From assembly GCA_044360485.1 (NCBI GenBank), contig JBIKKG010000153.1:1-7826 (forward strand): a stretch of 7,826 nt of DNA. The letters run 5' to 3'. Source of the DNA: UBA4615 sp044360485. Lineage in GTDB: Bacteria > Pseudomonadota > Gammaproteobacteria > Burkholderiales > Burkholderiaceae_E. The translations under genes were made by a program, and so were the position numbers. The notes below the pieces were generated by a model. The model was not told the DNA's origin. It saw nothing but the letters and a program-made list of their open reading frames with translations, and ran no database searches. Each line of letters opens with the position of its first letter. Positions within the stretch are counted from its first letter, which is position 1. This document shows positions 1 through 6,100 of this stretch, piece by piece.

Positions 1-637
1 TCAGCTTGTGTTGAAACGGCAATCGGAACGTAGGCTGTAGGGGGTCCGGGGCGACCCGAATACCGAGGTATTCGACGTAGGGAATGTGTTGCCCGGGTAA
101 GGGCGGCTCGCTGGCCTGTGGTGCGGTCCAGTGGGTTGGCGCTGCGCTGGAAGTGTCGGTGCGGGAGGCGCTCGCGGCGTCAATGGGCGCTGCTGCAGCG
201 GATCTGGCACTGGACGGCGTGCCCAACATGAAGGCCGATTGTGCCGTGGCAACCGGTTGCGCCCGATCGTCCTGCCACACCTCGGCACGGATGAAGGCCA
301 CACTGCGCGAGAGGCGGTAGCAGTGCGCCTCGGAATACACGTCTTTGCCGGGCAGCGCAGGGCGCAGCCAGTCCAGACGTAGATCGAGCGTCGCATAGGT
401 GACATCTCGGGCCTGTACCGCCGCCCCCACCGCGATCCCGCAGGCCGAATCCGCCAGGACGATCAGCGGGCCCACATGCATCAGCCCGCGTTCGGGGTCG
501 CCCAGCCAATCGTCGCGCGGCGGCAACCGCATGGTGCCGCGTGCCGGTTCGACAGCGGTAATCTCGAGTCCGATGTCCCGCATCTGCGGCGTGCGGACGA
601 CGTACACTTGTTTCAGGTATTCCAGCAGTTCGGACAT
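1..637 (-). CDS. PaaI-type tandem-hotdog acyl-CoA thioesterase, 3' part cut by window edge
   Basis: Translating the minus strand from the ATG at 637-635 gives 212 residues with no stop before the left edge, so the gene continues outside the window. Residues about 20-138 look like one hotdog domain of the PaaI/YbgC thioesterase group. A G-x-L-I-V-LADSACGIA segment (residues 56-69) contains the LAD aspartate usual near the active site, and TLDLRLDWLRPA (83-94) is the typical hotdog strand ending in RP. Residues about 139-182 are an Ala/Ser/Pro-rich linker. From about 185 a second hotdog seems to begin (IPYVEYLGIRV, then RLPFQHKL), as in double-hotdog thioesterases. Such enzymes hydrolyse acyl-CoA thioesters in the cytoplasm; the substrate cannot be told. 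An in-frame TGA lies a short way upstream and no other ATG or GTG lies between, which supports this start, although the Shine-Dalgarno is weak. It follows the Bug gene by 65 bp, so cotranscription is possible. Confidence 0.85.
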   Translation of the reverse strand, partial: MSELLEYLKQVYVVRTPQMRDIGLEITAVEPARGTMRLPPRDDWLGDPERGLMHVGPLIVLADSACGIAVGAAVQARDVTYATLDLRLDWLRPALPGKDVYSEAHCYRLSRSVAFIRAEVWQDDRAQPVATAQSAFMLGTPSSARSAAAAPIDAASASRTDTSSAAPTHWTAPQASEPPLPGQHIPYVEYLGIRVAPDPLQPTFRLPFQHKL

Positions 638-702
638 ATCGGGAGCAGTTTCAGGCGGGAGCAGCAGGACTCAAGAGGTGCCCGCTCGACTGACAGGTGG
701 AC

Positions 703-1698
703 TCATTCACCAGTGATTTTCCGCTCACGGATCACCCGCCCCCACATGGCGGATTCGCGGGCGATGGTGCGCATGAGCTCTTCGCGCGAACCCGGGGTGG
801 CCGGTAAACCATGCTTGGCCAGACCCTCGACCACGTCGGGCGATTTCAGCACTCTGATGAGCTCGGCATTCCAGCGCTCCAGAATGGGTGCCGGCACTTT
901 GGAAGAGGTGACGAATGCGTACCAGTTCGTGGCGTTGAAATCCGGGTAGCCCGATTCGGCGATCGTGGGCACTTGCGGCAGCCCACGGATGCGCTCGGTG
1001 CCGGTGGATGCCAGCGCAACGAGCTTGCCGCTCTCGATGTGCGGCTGTGCGGTCGACATGGTGGCGTACCACGATGCAACCCGTCCGCCCAGGATGTCCA
1101 CCAGCGCCGGCGCCCCGCCCTTGTACGGAACATGCACGGTATCGATCCTGGCCATGTCGTTGAGGAGCTCGCCGGCCAGATGCGAAGCCGAGCCGGGGCC
1201 GGTCGACGCGAAATCCAGCTTGCCGGGGTACTTCTTTGCATAGGCAATGAATTCGGCGAAGGTCTTGATGCCCGTCCCGGTATGCACCACCAGCACGTTG
1301 GGAAAATTCACCGCCATGGTGATCGGGGCGAGATCCTTGATGGGATCGTAGGGCACCTTCATCAGATGCGGTGCGATGGCGAGCGGTCCGACAGATCCCA
1401 GCAGAATCAGACTGCCATCGCCGGGGCCAGTGGCAGCCATCTGATGCGCGATGTTGCCCCCGGCACCCGGTCGGTTTTCCACCGTCACGGACTGGCCGAT
1501 GTTCTCGCTCAGCTTCTTGGCGATGATGCGTGCTGCGGTGTCGGCCGCGCCGCCGGCCGCGAACCCCACCAGCAGCGTGACCCCTTTTTTCACGGGAAAG
1601 TCCTGTGTCTGGGCCGTCTGTGCAAACAGGGCGATCAGGAGGGCGCCGAGCGCCTTGGCAAGCGTCAACGTGCGTGAGGGCATCAGTTCGTAGGACAT
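703..1698 (-). CDS. Bug/TctC-family periplasmic solute-binding protein
   Basis: This is a 331-residue tripartite tricarboxylate transporter substrate-binding receptor of the Bordetella uptake gene (Bug) family. The N terminus is a Sec signal peptide: a basic start followed by a hydrophobic stretch at about residues 11-26 (AKALGALLIALFAQTA), so the mature protein is periplasmic. Family signatures are present in order: FAAGGAADTAAR (46-57), ENRPGAGG (74-81), the GPGSASHLAGE loop (168-178), VPYKGG (189-194) and NWYAF near 258-262. Length matches the usual 320-330 residues. Known relatives bind carboxylates such as citrate, aspartate, nicotinate or terephthalate; the ligand here cannot be inferred. 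No TctA or TctB membrane gene is in the window, so this is an orphan receptor locally, as most Bug genes are. An alternative start five codons later (ATG at 1683) gives an equally good signal peptide; neither has a strong ribosome-binding site. A dyad lies in its upstream gap. Confidence 0.93.
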   Translation of the reverse strand: MSYELMPSRTLTLAKALGALLIALFAQTAQTQDFPVKKGVTLLVGFAAGGAADTAARIIAKKLSENIGQSVTVENRPGAGGNIAHQMAATGPGDGSLILLGSVGPLAIAPHLMKVPYDPIKDLAPITMAVNFPNVLVVHTGTGIKTFAEFIAYAKKYPGKLDFASTGPGSASHLAGELLNDMARIDTVHVPYKGGAPALVDILGGRVASWYATMSTAQPHIESGKLVALASTGTERIRGLPQVPTIAESGYPDFNATNWYAFVTSSKVPAPILERWNAELIRVLKSPDVVEGLAKHGLPATPGSREELMRTIARESAMWGRVIRERKITGE

Positions 1699-1730
1699 GG
1701 ATAGGGATGTTCAGGTTGGAATGAGGGGGA

Positions 1731-1756
1731 GGCCGGGCATCACCTTGATGCAGGCC
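1731..1756. repeat. Imperfect inverted repeat upstream of the Bug gene
   Basis: The arms GCATCA (1737-1742) and TGATGC (1746-1751) are a perfect 6-bp inverted repeat around a 3-bp centre. They are flanked by GGCC on both sides (1731-1734 and 1753-1756), which also pair, giving about 10 paired positions with a small asymmetric internal loop. It lies 33-58 bp upstream of the Bug start. It could be an operator for a dimeric regulator or an RNA hairpin in the leader. No T-run follows in either direction, so it does not look like an intrinsic terminator. The dyad is seen directly; its function is inference. Confidence 0.45.
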
Positions 1757-1820
1757 ATGCGCTGTGATCCGACCAAGGAGTATGGCAGGGCTATGCGGGA
1801 TCGACCCGTGGGCGCATGCA

Positions 1821-2261
1821 TCAGCGCACCCGGTCGGCGTTGTCCTCCATGACCTTTGAAAACGTTGCGATCAGCTCGGAGAGCGCCTGAATCACCGCTT
1901 CGCGCCGAGCCTCGCGCGGCTCGCTCGTTGGGCGCAGAAGGGCTGCCGAGATATTGGCGTGCTGCTGGAGATGCTGGCCGCCCGAGAGACGGCGTGCGAG
2001 CCCGACGCTCAGATAAACGACCTGCTGACCGTTGCGCATCTCGATGGCGTCGACGTGCACCAGGATGCTGTAGCGCGCAGGCGGAAAGGTGGCATCGAAC
2101 GTGGGTTCCAATGCCCGCGAAATGATGCTGGCCACGTCTTCATCGGCGATCGGAACATTGGTCAGGCGTGTGGTGGCCTCCCAGGCATGCACAGAGGGCC
2201 ATGCGAGCAGCAGGAACACCAGCAAAGCTGATGCCATCGCACGAAAGAGCGGCTGGATCAT
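1821..2261 (-). CDS. Hypothetical exported protein of unrecognised family
   Basis: I do not recognise this family. The chosen ATG at 2261 gives 146 residues beginning with a clear Sec signal peptide: MIQPLFR, a hydrophobic core at about 8-21, then WPSVHA, with likely cleavage after residue 26. No cysteine sits at the cleavage site, so it is not a lipoprotein; a periplasmic or secreted location is inferred. The mature part (about 120 residues) alternates short strand-like segments (YSILVHVDAI at 64-73, VVYLSVGLARRL at 81-92) and ends in a basic, helix-prone tail (ARREAVIQALSELIATFSKVM at 118-138). It has no cysteines and no obvious catalytic motif. The same frame opens 26 codons earlier (ATG at 2339), but that start would bury the signal peptide behind a hydrophilic extension. 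Neither start has a strong ribosome-binding site. The neighbours are same-strand but 122 and 141 bp away, so it may be its own unit. Confidence 0.7.
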   Translation of the reverse strand: MIQPLFRAMASALLVFLLLAWPSVHAWEATTRLTNVPIADEDVASIISRALEPTFDATFPPARYSILVHVDAIEMRNGQQVVYLSVGLARRLSGGQHLQQHANISAALLRPTSEPREARREAVIQALSELIATFSKVMEDNADRVR

Positions 2262-2402
2262 CGTGCTGCGAGGCGTGCACACGCCCGGGACGGTTGGATG
2301 TGAAAGATGCCCGCGGAGTTCAGAGCCACGCCAGATCATAAGGGACTCAGCGTCTTATCATACGGGAGCGCGCGGCGTGCCCCCTGGGCCGGTTGGCACT
2401 CG

Positions 2403-2951
2403 CTAGGGCGTGAGCCATCTCGTGCCCTGGTGATCGAACAGCGCACGTCGATGGGTGTCGCGACCGATCTCCAGCCAATCGATTGATTCGACCTGACCGA
2501 TCAGTACGGCCAGCTGCGGTTCTGGTGACGTGAGCCACTCCGTTGCGGGCAGTGGCTCACCTGGCGCCGCGGCCGACAGATAATCCTTGGCGGCTCGGGT
2601 GTGACGGACCTGGTCCCAGACGGCTTGCATGCTGGCACTGTGGTCGTCCGCAATGAATGTGGCGCGCACGCGCAGCTGCCAGCTCAGGGCCGGGCACCAG
2701 AACACCAGCACGCCTGCGGGGCGGGCGGTGAGCTGGGCGACTTTCGGGCTGCGCCGGTCGGTGTAGACATGAAGGGTGCCGCTGGATGGCTCTGCGTGCC
2801 TCAGGACCACCGTGCGTGCGTGCGGCGCCCCCTCGCTGTCGACGGTGGCGAGCACGGGTGTTCGCCAGGCATGTTGACGCTCGACGGTGGCCTGATGCAG
2901 CACCTGCCAGATCCGGTCAAGCAGGCCAGAGGAGTCTGCTTCAGACAGCAT
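2403..2951 (-). CDS. Pyridoxamine 5'-phosphate oxidase-family FMN-binding protein
   Basis: From the ATG at 2951 this is 182 residues with the split-barrel flavin-binding fold of the pyridoxamine-phosphate oxidase superfamily, closest in pattern to the short Alr4036-like group. The PdxH-like order is visible: TPVLATVDSEGAPHARTVVLR (31-51, including the phosphate-binding RTVVLR strand), YTDRRSPKV (63-71), WQLRVR (91-96), and a C-terminal HRRALFDHQGTRWLTP resembling the RLHDR...W...LxP end of PdxH. It is shorter than PdxH (about 210-230) and diverges between these blocks, so true pyridoxine synthesis activity is uncertain; a flavin-dependent oxidoreductase or FMN-binding protein is the safer call. 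The start was chosen because it overlaps the preceding MFS stop by only 11 bp, which suggests translational coupling. An upstream ATG at 2999 would overlap the MFS gene by 59 bp. Confidence 0.85.
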   Translation of the reverse strand: MLSEADSSGLLDRIWQVLHQATVERQHAWRTPVLATVDSEGAPHARTVVLRHAEPSSGTLHVYTDRRSPKVAQLTARPAGVLVFWCPALSWQLRVRATFIADDHSASMQAVWDQVRHTRAAKDYLSAAAPGEPLPATEWLTSPEPQLAVLIGQVESIDWLEIGRDTHRRALFDHQGTRWLTP

Positions 2952-4197
2952 TGGCGGGCGCATCGCGCTGCAGGAGATCGCGTCGCCACGCCAGGGCAAT
3001 CGCCAGCGTCAGCACCAGCCCCAGAGTGATCAGCCCCAAAGCGGTGGCCTGGTAACCGAAGCGGGGGATCAGATTGCCCGCAATCAGCAGACCCAGCGGC
3101 AGCGGATAAATGGCCAACATGCGCACGCCCATGATGCGGCCGCGAAACCGTTCATCCGAGGTGCGCAACAGCAGGATCGCCAATGACAGCATGCATAAGC
3201 TCTGCGCAATGCCTGCGCACACCAGCATGCCCATGGCCACCCACGCATGGCTCGACAGCGCAAAGCCGATCAGACACACAAACCAGACCACCGTCATGGT
3301 GATCATGGTGCGTGCCGGCTTGAGGCGCGCCCCGAACATACTGATGGCCACAGAGCCGATCAATGCACCGAACGCGAAACTGGCCACCATCATGCCCAGA
3401 CCGCGCTGGTCCAGATGAAAGACATCGCGTGCGATGTAGGGCATGAGCCCGCCGGTGAAGGGAAAGGCAGTGAGGTTCACCAGCGCCGCCAGGCTCATGG
3501 CCGCCAGCAGGCGCGGTGTGCGCCAGATGTAAACCACCCCTTCCTTGAGCTCGCTCCATGCCGAGGGGCGCTGGGGCGATGGCCCTGCTGGGGAGGGGCT
3601 GCTCTTTGGGCGCGGCGCGCCATCGGTGAGAAGGGTCAGCAAGGCGCCACTCAGGTAGATGGCCGTGATGACCATGTAGGCGGGTGCCATGCCGAATATC
3701 GCCATGAAACCCGTGCCTGCCAGCGCACCGCCTACTTTGGCGGAATCCATGGTCGTTCGGGAAATGCCCATGGCCGCCGTGAGGTGCGCCGGTGGCACCG
3801 TGGCGCTGACCAGTGCGCTGCGCAGGCCGATGTCTGTGGGCCGCACCAGACCGGAAAGTGTGGCCATGGCCAGCACCGCCATCGGGTTGAGGTGACCGCT
3901 CAAGGCCAACAGCAGGATCACGCAGGAAAAGAGCGCGTAGCAAAAGCGCATTCCGGCCAGCACATTGCGCAGGCCCAGCCGGTCTCCGAGCATCCCGAGC
4001 ATGGGCGACAGCAGCGTGCCCACAAACTGCAGTGCACCAAAAATGGTGAGCATGACGACTGAGCCGGTCTCGACCAGCACATACCAGCCCAGGATGAGCG
4101 TTTCCATCTCGAGCGCCCAGGCCGTGCACAGGTCTGCCGGCCACTGGAAGCGAAAGCTGCGCGACTTGAACGGCGCCAGGGCCGCCATGCTGCTCAT
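2941..4197 (-). CDS. MFS transporter, EntS/MFS_3-like exporter type
   Basis: The 418-residue product is an inner-membrane major facilitator protein with about 12 hydrophobic segments. The N-terminal half contains the loop 2-3 motif A in the form GMLGDRLGLR (68-77). A hydrophilic proline/serine-rich central loop (about 191-214) separates the halves, and SAWSELKEGVVYIWRTPRL (212-230) then DERFRGRIMGV (348-358) match the pattern of the MFS_3/EntS-type exporters. That group includes the enterobactin exporter and various drug and metabolite effluxers. The substrate cannot be read from sequence. It starts 21 bp after the dienelactone-hydrolase-like gene ends and overlaps the FMN protein gene by 11 bp, so the three are probably one transcript. 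A second in-frame ATG three codons on (4188) is a possible alternative start; neither has a strong ribosome-binding site. Confidence 0.92.
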   Translation of the reverse strand: MSSMAALAPFKSRSFRFQWPADLCTAWALEMETLILGWYVLVETGSVVMLTIFGALQFVGTLLSPMLGMLGDRLGLRNVLAGMRFCYALFSCVILLLALSGHLNPMAVLAMATLSGLVRPTDIGLRSALVSATVPPAHLTAAMGISRTTMDSAKVGGALAGTGFMAIFGMAPAYMVITAIYLSGALLTLLTDGAPRPKSSPSPAGPSPQRPSAWSELKEGVVYIWRTPRLLAAMSLAALVNLTAFPFTGGLMPYIARDVFHLDQRGLGMMVASFAFGALIGSVAISMFGARLKPARTMITMTVVWFVCLIGFALSSHAWVAMGMLVCAGIAQSLCMLSLAILLLRTSDERFRGRIMGVRMLAIYPLPLGLLIAGNLIPRFGYQATALGLITLGLVLTLAIALAWRRDLLQRDAPANAV

Positions 4198-4218
4198 GAG
4201 GCGTATCGAACCTGCGGT

Positions 4219-4962
4219 TTACAAAGTGCGACCGAACAAATCAAACAAGCGTTCCCAGTGCCGCTCGGCTGAGGGCTTGTGATAGACCTTGCGCTGCGGA
4301 AAGGCGAAGCCGTGATGGGCTTCGGGGTACATCTCGATGCGGGCATTGAGCTTATGCCGGTCGATTTGCGCCTGAATGCTGTTCAGTGCGTCCTGGCTGA
4401 TGTAGTCATCGAACTGGGCGCAGGCGAAATACATTTCTCCTGTGATGTGCTCTGCCAGCAGGTGGGCCGAGTCGGGCAGATCGGTCACGAGCCGCGCACC
4501 ATAGATGGACGCCGAGGCCGCAATGCGGTCCGCAAACCGCCCTGCCACGCGAAACACGAAGCGCCCGCTCAGGCAGTAGCCGACCACCCCGATCTGCGCA
4601 CTGCGTGCTTGCGGCTCGGCATCCAGAAAGGCGAGCATGGCTTCGGTGTCCTGCTCGATCATCGTATTGGACAGGCTACGGTTTAGGGTCCACATGTGTT
4701 CGCGGGTCTGCGCATACCCTGGGTCGCTCAGGCGATCGGCATCGATGTCCACCGAGCGCGCCATGCGGTAGTACAGATTCGGCATCAGCACGTAGTAGCC
4801 CACGGTTGAAAGCCTGCGGGCCATGTCGCAGAGTTCCTCGCGGATACCCACGGAGTCCATGTACAGGATCACCACAGGGTGTGGGCCGGGCTTGTCCGGA
4901 TGAAAGATCCAGCTGTTCATCTGCCCGTCGCGGGTCGGGATGTCTACGATGCGTTCTTGCAT
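4219..4962 (-). CDS. Dienelactone hydrolase-family protein
   Basis: The 247-residue cytoplasmic enzyme is of the dienelactone hydrolase family (alpha/beta hydrolase with a cysteine nucleophile). The nucleophile elbow is VGYCLSG, with Cys130 in place of the usual serine. The acid is probably Asp185 or Asp186 (QFDDYIS) and the base His217 in AHHGFAF. RDGQMNSWIFHP near the N terminus, then LYMDSVGIREEL and GYYVLMPNLYYR (55-66), are also family-typical. Family members hydrolyse dienelactones from chloroaromatic breakdown or other esters and lactones; the substrate here is unknown. The start at 4962 is set by a GAGGAG ribosome-binding site 8 bases upstream. The frame stays open to 5112, but that extension would run across the divergent gap into the opposite gene. 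It is the first gene of the likely DLH-MFS-FMN protein operon and is transcribed away from an epoxide-hydrolase-like gene. Confidence 0.93.
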   Translation of the reverse strand: MQERIVDIPTRDGQMNSWIFHPDKPGPHPVVILYMDSVGIREELCDMARRLSTVGYYVLMPNLYYRMARSVDIDADRLSDPGYAQTREHMWTLNRSLSNTMIEQDTEAMLAFLDAEPQARSAQIGVVGYCLSGRFVFRVAGRFADRIAASASIYGARLVTDLPDSAHLLAEHITGEMYFACAQFDDYISQDALNSIQAQIDRHKLNARIEMYPEAHHGFAFPQRKVYHKPSAERHWERLFDLFGRTL

Positions 4963-5065
4963 GGTGTGCACTCCTCGCTGATCCATGGATTGTGGCGGCA
5001 GGACCGTGACTCGACCACCCGGGGTTCCGATATCCTGCAATGCTGATCCATCTGCAGGGTGTGCC
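4963..5065. promoter_or_regulatory. Divergent intergenic region between the DLH and epoxide-hydrolase genes
   Basis: This 103-bp gap must hold the promoters of both leftward and rightward transcripts if they start here. It contains a perfect 10-bp palindrome ATCCATGGAT (4981-4990). A 10-bp direct repeat GCTGATCCAT occurs at 4977-4986 and 5042-5051, each copy just upstream of one gene's ribosome-binding site. Six-base arms GCAGGA (4998-5003) and TCCTGC (5033-5038) form a wider inverted pair. Promoter elements are not clear: CACAAT on the minus strand (about 4987-4992) and TATCCT on the plus strand (5031-5036) are only partial -10 matches, with no good -35. Regulation by a shared factor is a guess. 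Confidence 0.4.
4971..4976 (-). promoter_or_regulatory. Strong Shine-Dalgarno (GAGGAG) fixing the DLH start
   Basis: On the minus strand GAGGAG is followed by 8 bases and then the ATG at 4962. It is the best ribosome-binding site in the window and rules out the longer in-frame start at 5112. Confidence 0.8.
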
Positions 5066-6094
5066 ATGCGATTTCCCGTCACCGAGCATGTCGTCAAAAC
5101 GGCGCGACACACCAGCTTTTATTTGGCCTGCGGTGCCGAGCAGGCGCCCCTCATTGTGTTTGTGCATGGTTGGCCGGAGCTGTCGATCAGTTGGCGTCAC
5201 CAGCTGCAGTGCTTCGCATCGCTGGGTTTTCGCGCTATCGCCCCTGACATGCGCGGCTATGGCCGCTCAACAGTCCATCCGCAGATCGCTGATTACGGGA
5301 TGGAACAGATCACGGCCGACATGATCGAACTGCTGGATGGGCTGGGGGTGCAGTCGGCGATCTGGGTCGGGCACGACTGGGGCTCGCCCGTGGTCTGGAG
5401 CCTTGCGCAGCATCATGCGCAGCGGGTCGCGGGTGTGGCGAGCCTGTGTGTGCCGTATCTGCCCGATGGGTTCAGCCCAGAGCATCTGATACCGCTGATT
5501 GATCGCACGCTGTATCCCGCCGATGTGCATCCGGCGGGCCAATGGGATTACCAGCTGTTTTATCGCGAGCACTTTGACAAGGCAGTCGCCACGTTCGAAG
5601 CCGATGTGTTGCGTACGGTGAAGGTACTGTTTCGCAAAGGTGATCCTGCGGGGCGCGGAAAGCCCGCAAGACTGGCCTTCGTGCGACGTGAAGGCGGATG
5701 GTTCGGCGGGGCGTCGGTGGCGCCTGATCTGCCGATGGATCGCGATCTGCTCACGCGGGAAGATCTGCATCGCTATGTGAGTGCCTTGCAGACCAACGGG
5801 TTTTTCGGACCTGACGCCTGGTACATGAATGCCCAGGCGAACATGGCGTTTGCGGCGCGCGCAGCCAGCCCCCGGCACCTGACGATGCCCGTGCTGTTTT
5901 TTCATGCGGCGTATGACTACACCTGCGACACCGTACAGACCGCCTTGCCTGAACCCATGCGCGCGGCCTGCCGTGATCTGACCGAGCTCACCGTCCCTAC
6001 CGGCCACTGGATGGCGCAGGAACGCCCCGATCTGGTCAACGCTGGGCTGGCACGCTGGCTGGCTGTGAAGTTTCCCAAGCACTGGGCGGTCTGA
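5066..6094 (+). CDS. Epoxide hydrolase-like alpha/beta hydrolase
   Basis: The 342-residue protein has the catalytic set of the soluble epoxide hydrolase group. The oxyanion-hole motif is HGWPE (34-38). The nucleophile elbow VGHDWGS has Asp104 rather than Ser. DYQLFYREHF (161-170) places Tyr162 where the first lid tyrosine sits in mammalian sEH, and AWYMN (251-255) supplies the second (Tyr253). AAYDYTCD gives the acid Asp284, and TGHWMAQERP gives the base His314. Such enzymes open epoxides to diols through an ester intermediate; haloalkane dehalogenases share the Asp nucleophile, but the two lid tyrosines favour epoxide hydrolysis. The natural substrate is unknown. The start at 5066 has a partial Shine-Dalgarno (AGGG at 5056-5059) and fits the family N terminus; the frame opens earlier at 4985, which would fill most of the intergenic region. 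There is no signal peptide. It ends 6 bp before sbcD, suggesting cotranscription. Confidence 0.9.
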   Translation: MRFPVTEHVVKTARHTSFYLACGAEQAPLIVFVHGWPELSISWRHQLQCFASLGFRAIAPDMRGYGRSTVHPQIADYGMEQITADMIELLDGLGVQSAIWVGHDWGSPVVWSLAQHHAQRVAGVASLCVPYLPDGFSPEHLIPLIDRTLYPADVHPAGQWDYQLFYREHFDKAVATFEADVLRTVKVLFRKGDPAGRGKPARLAFVRREGGWFGGASVAPDLPMDRDLLTREDLHRYVSALQTNGFFGPDAWYMNAQANMAFAARAASPRHLTMPVLFFHAAYDYTCDTVQTALPEPMRAACRDLTELTVPTGHWMAQERPDLVNAGLARWLAVKFPKHWAV

Positions 6095-6100
6095 CGCAGC

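Noticed and set aside
180..509. 109-codon minus-strand frame within the thioesterase region
   Set aside because: The thioesterase frame, open from 637 to the edge, contains the hotdog motifs; this frame does not.
640..664. Direct repeat CGGGAGCAG (640-648 and 656-664) upstream of the thioesterase
   Set aside because: Nine bases in GC-rich sequence with only two copies; chance is a sufficient explanation.
811..1677. 288-codon open frame on the plus strand, opposite the Bug gene
   Set aside because: It is fully covered by a well-supported gene on the other strand, and its product is His/Gly/Arg-rich without domains; it is a GC-driven shadow frame.
2357..2362. TATGAT on the minus strand as a -10 box for the exported-protein gene
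   Set aside because: The hexamer is close to consensus, but the bases 17-18 bp upstream are G/C-rich with no -35 similarity, so it is too weak to annotate as a promoter.
2378..2400. GTGCC...GGCAC hairpin downstream of the FMN-protein gene as a terminator
   Set aside because: The stem is only 5 bp with a 13-base loop and no T-run follows.
3152..4144. 330-codon minus-strand frame inside the MFS gene
   Set aside because: It is a shifted frame of the same strand. Its product is His/Gly/Arg-rich with no membrane segments, while the other frame gives a coherent 12-segment transporter.
4963..5112. N-terminal extension of the DLH-type gene to an ATG at 5112
   Set aside because: The strong GAGGAG site sits before the ATG at 4962, the family N terminus fits there, and the extension would overlap the opposite hydrolase gene.
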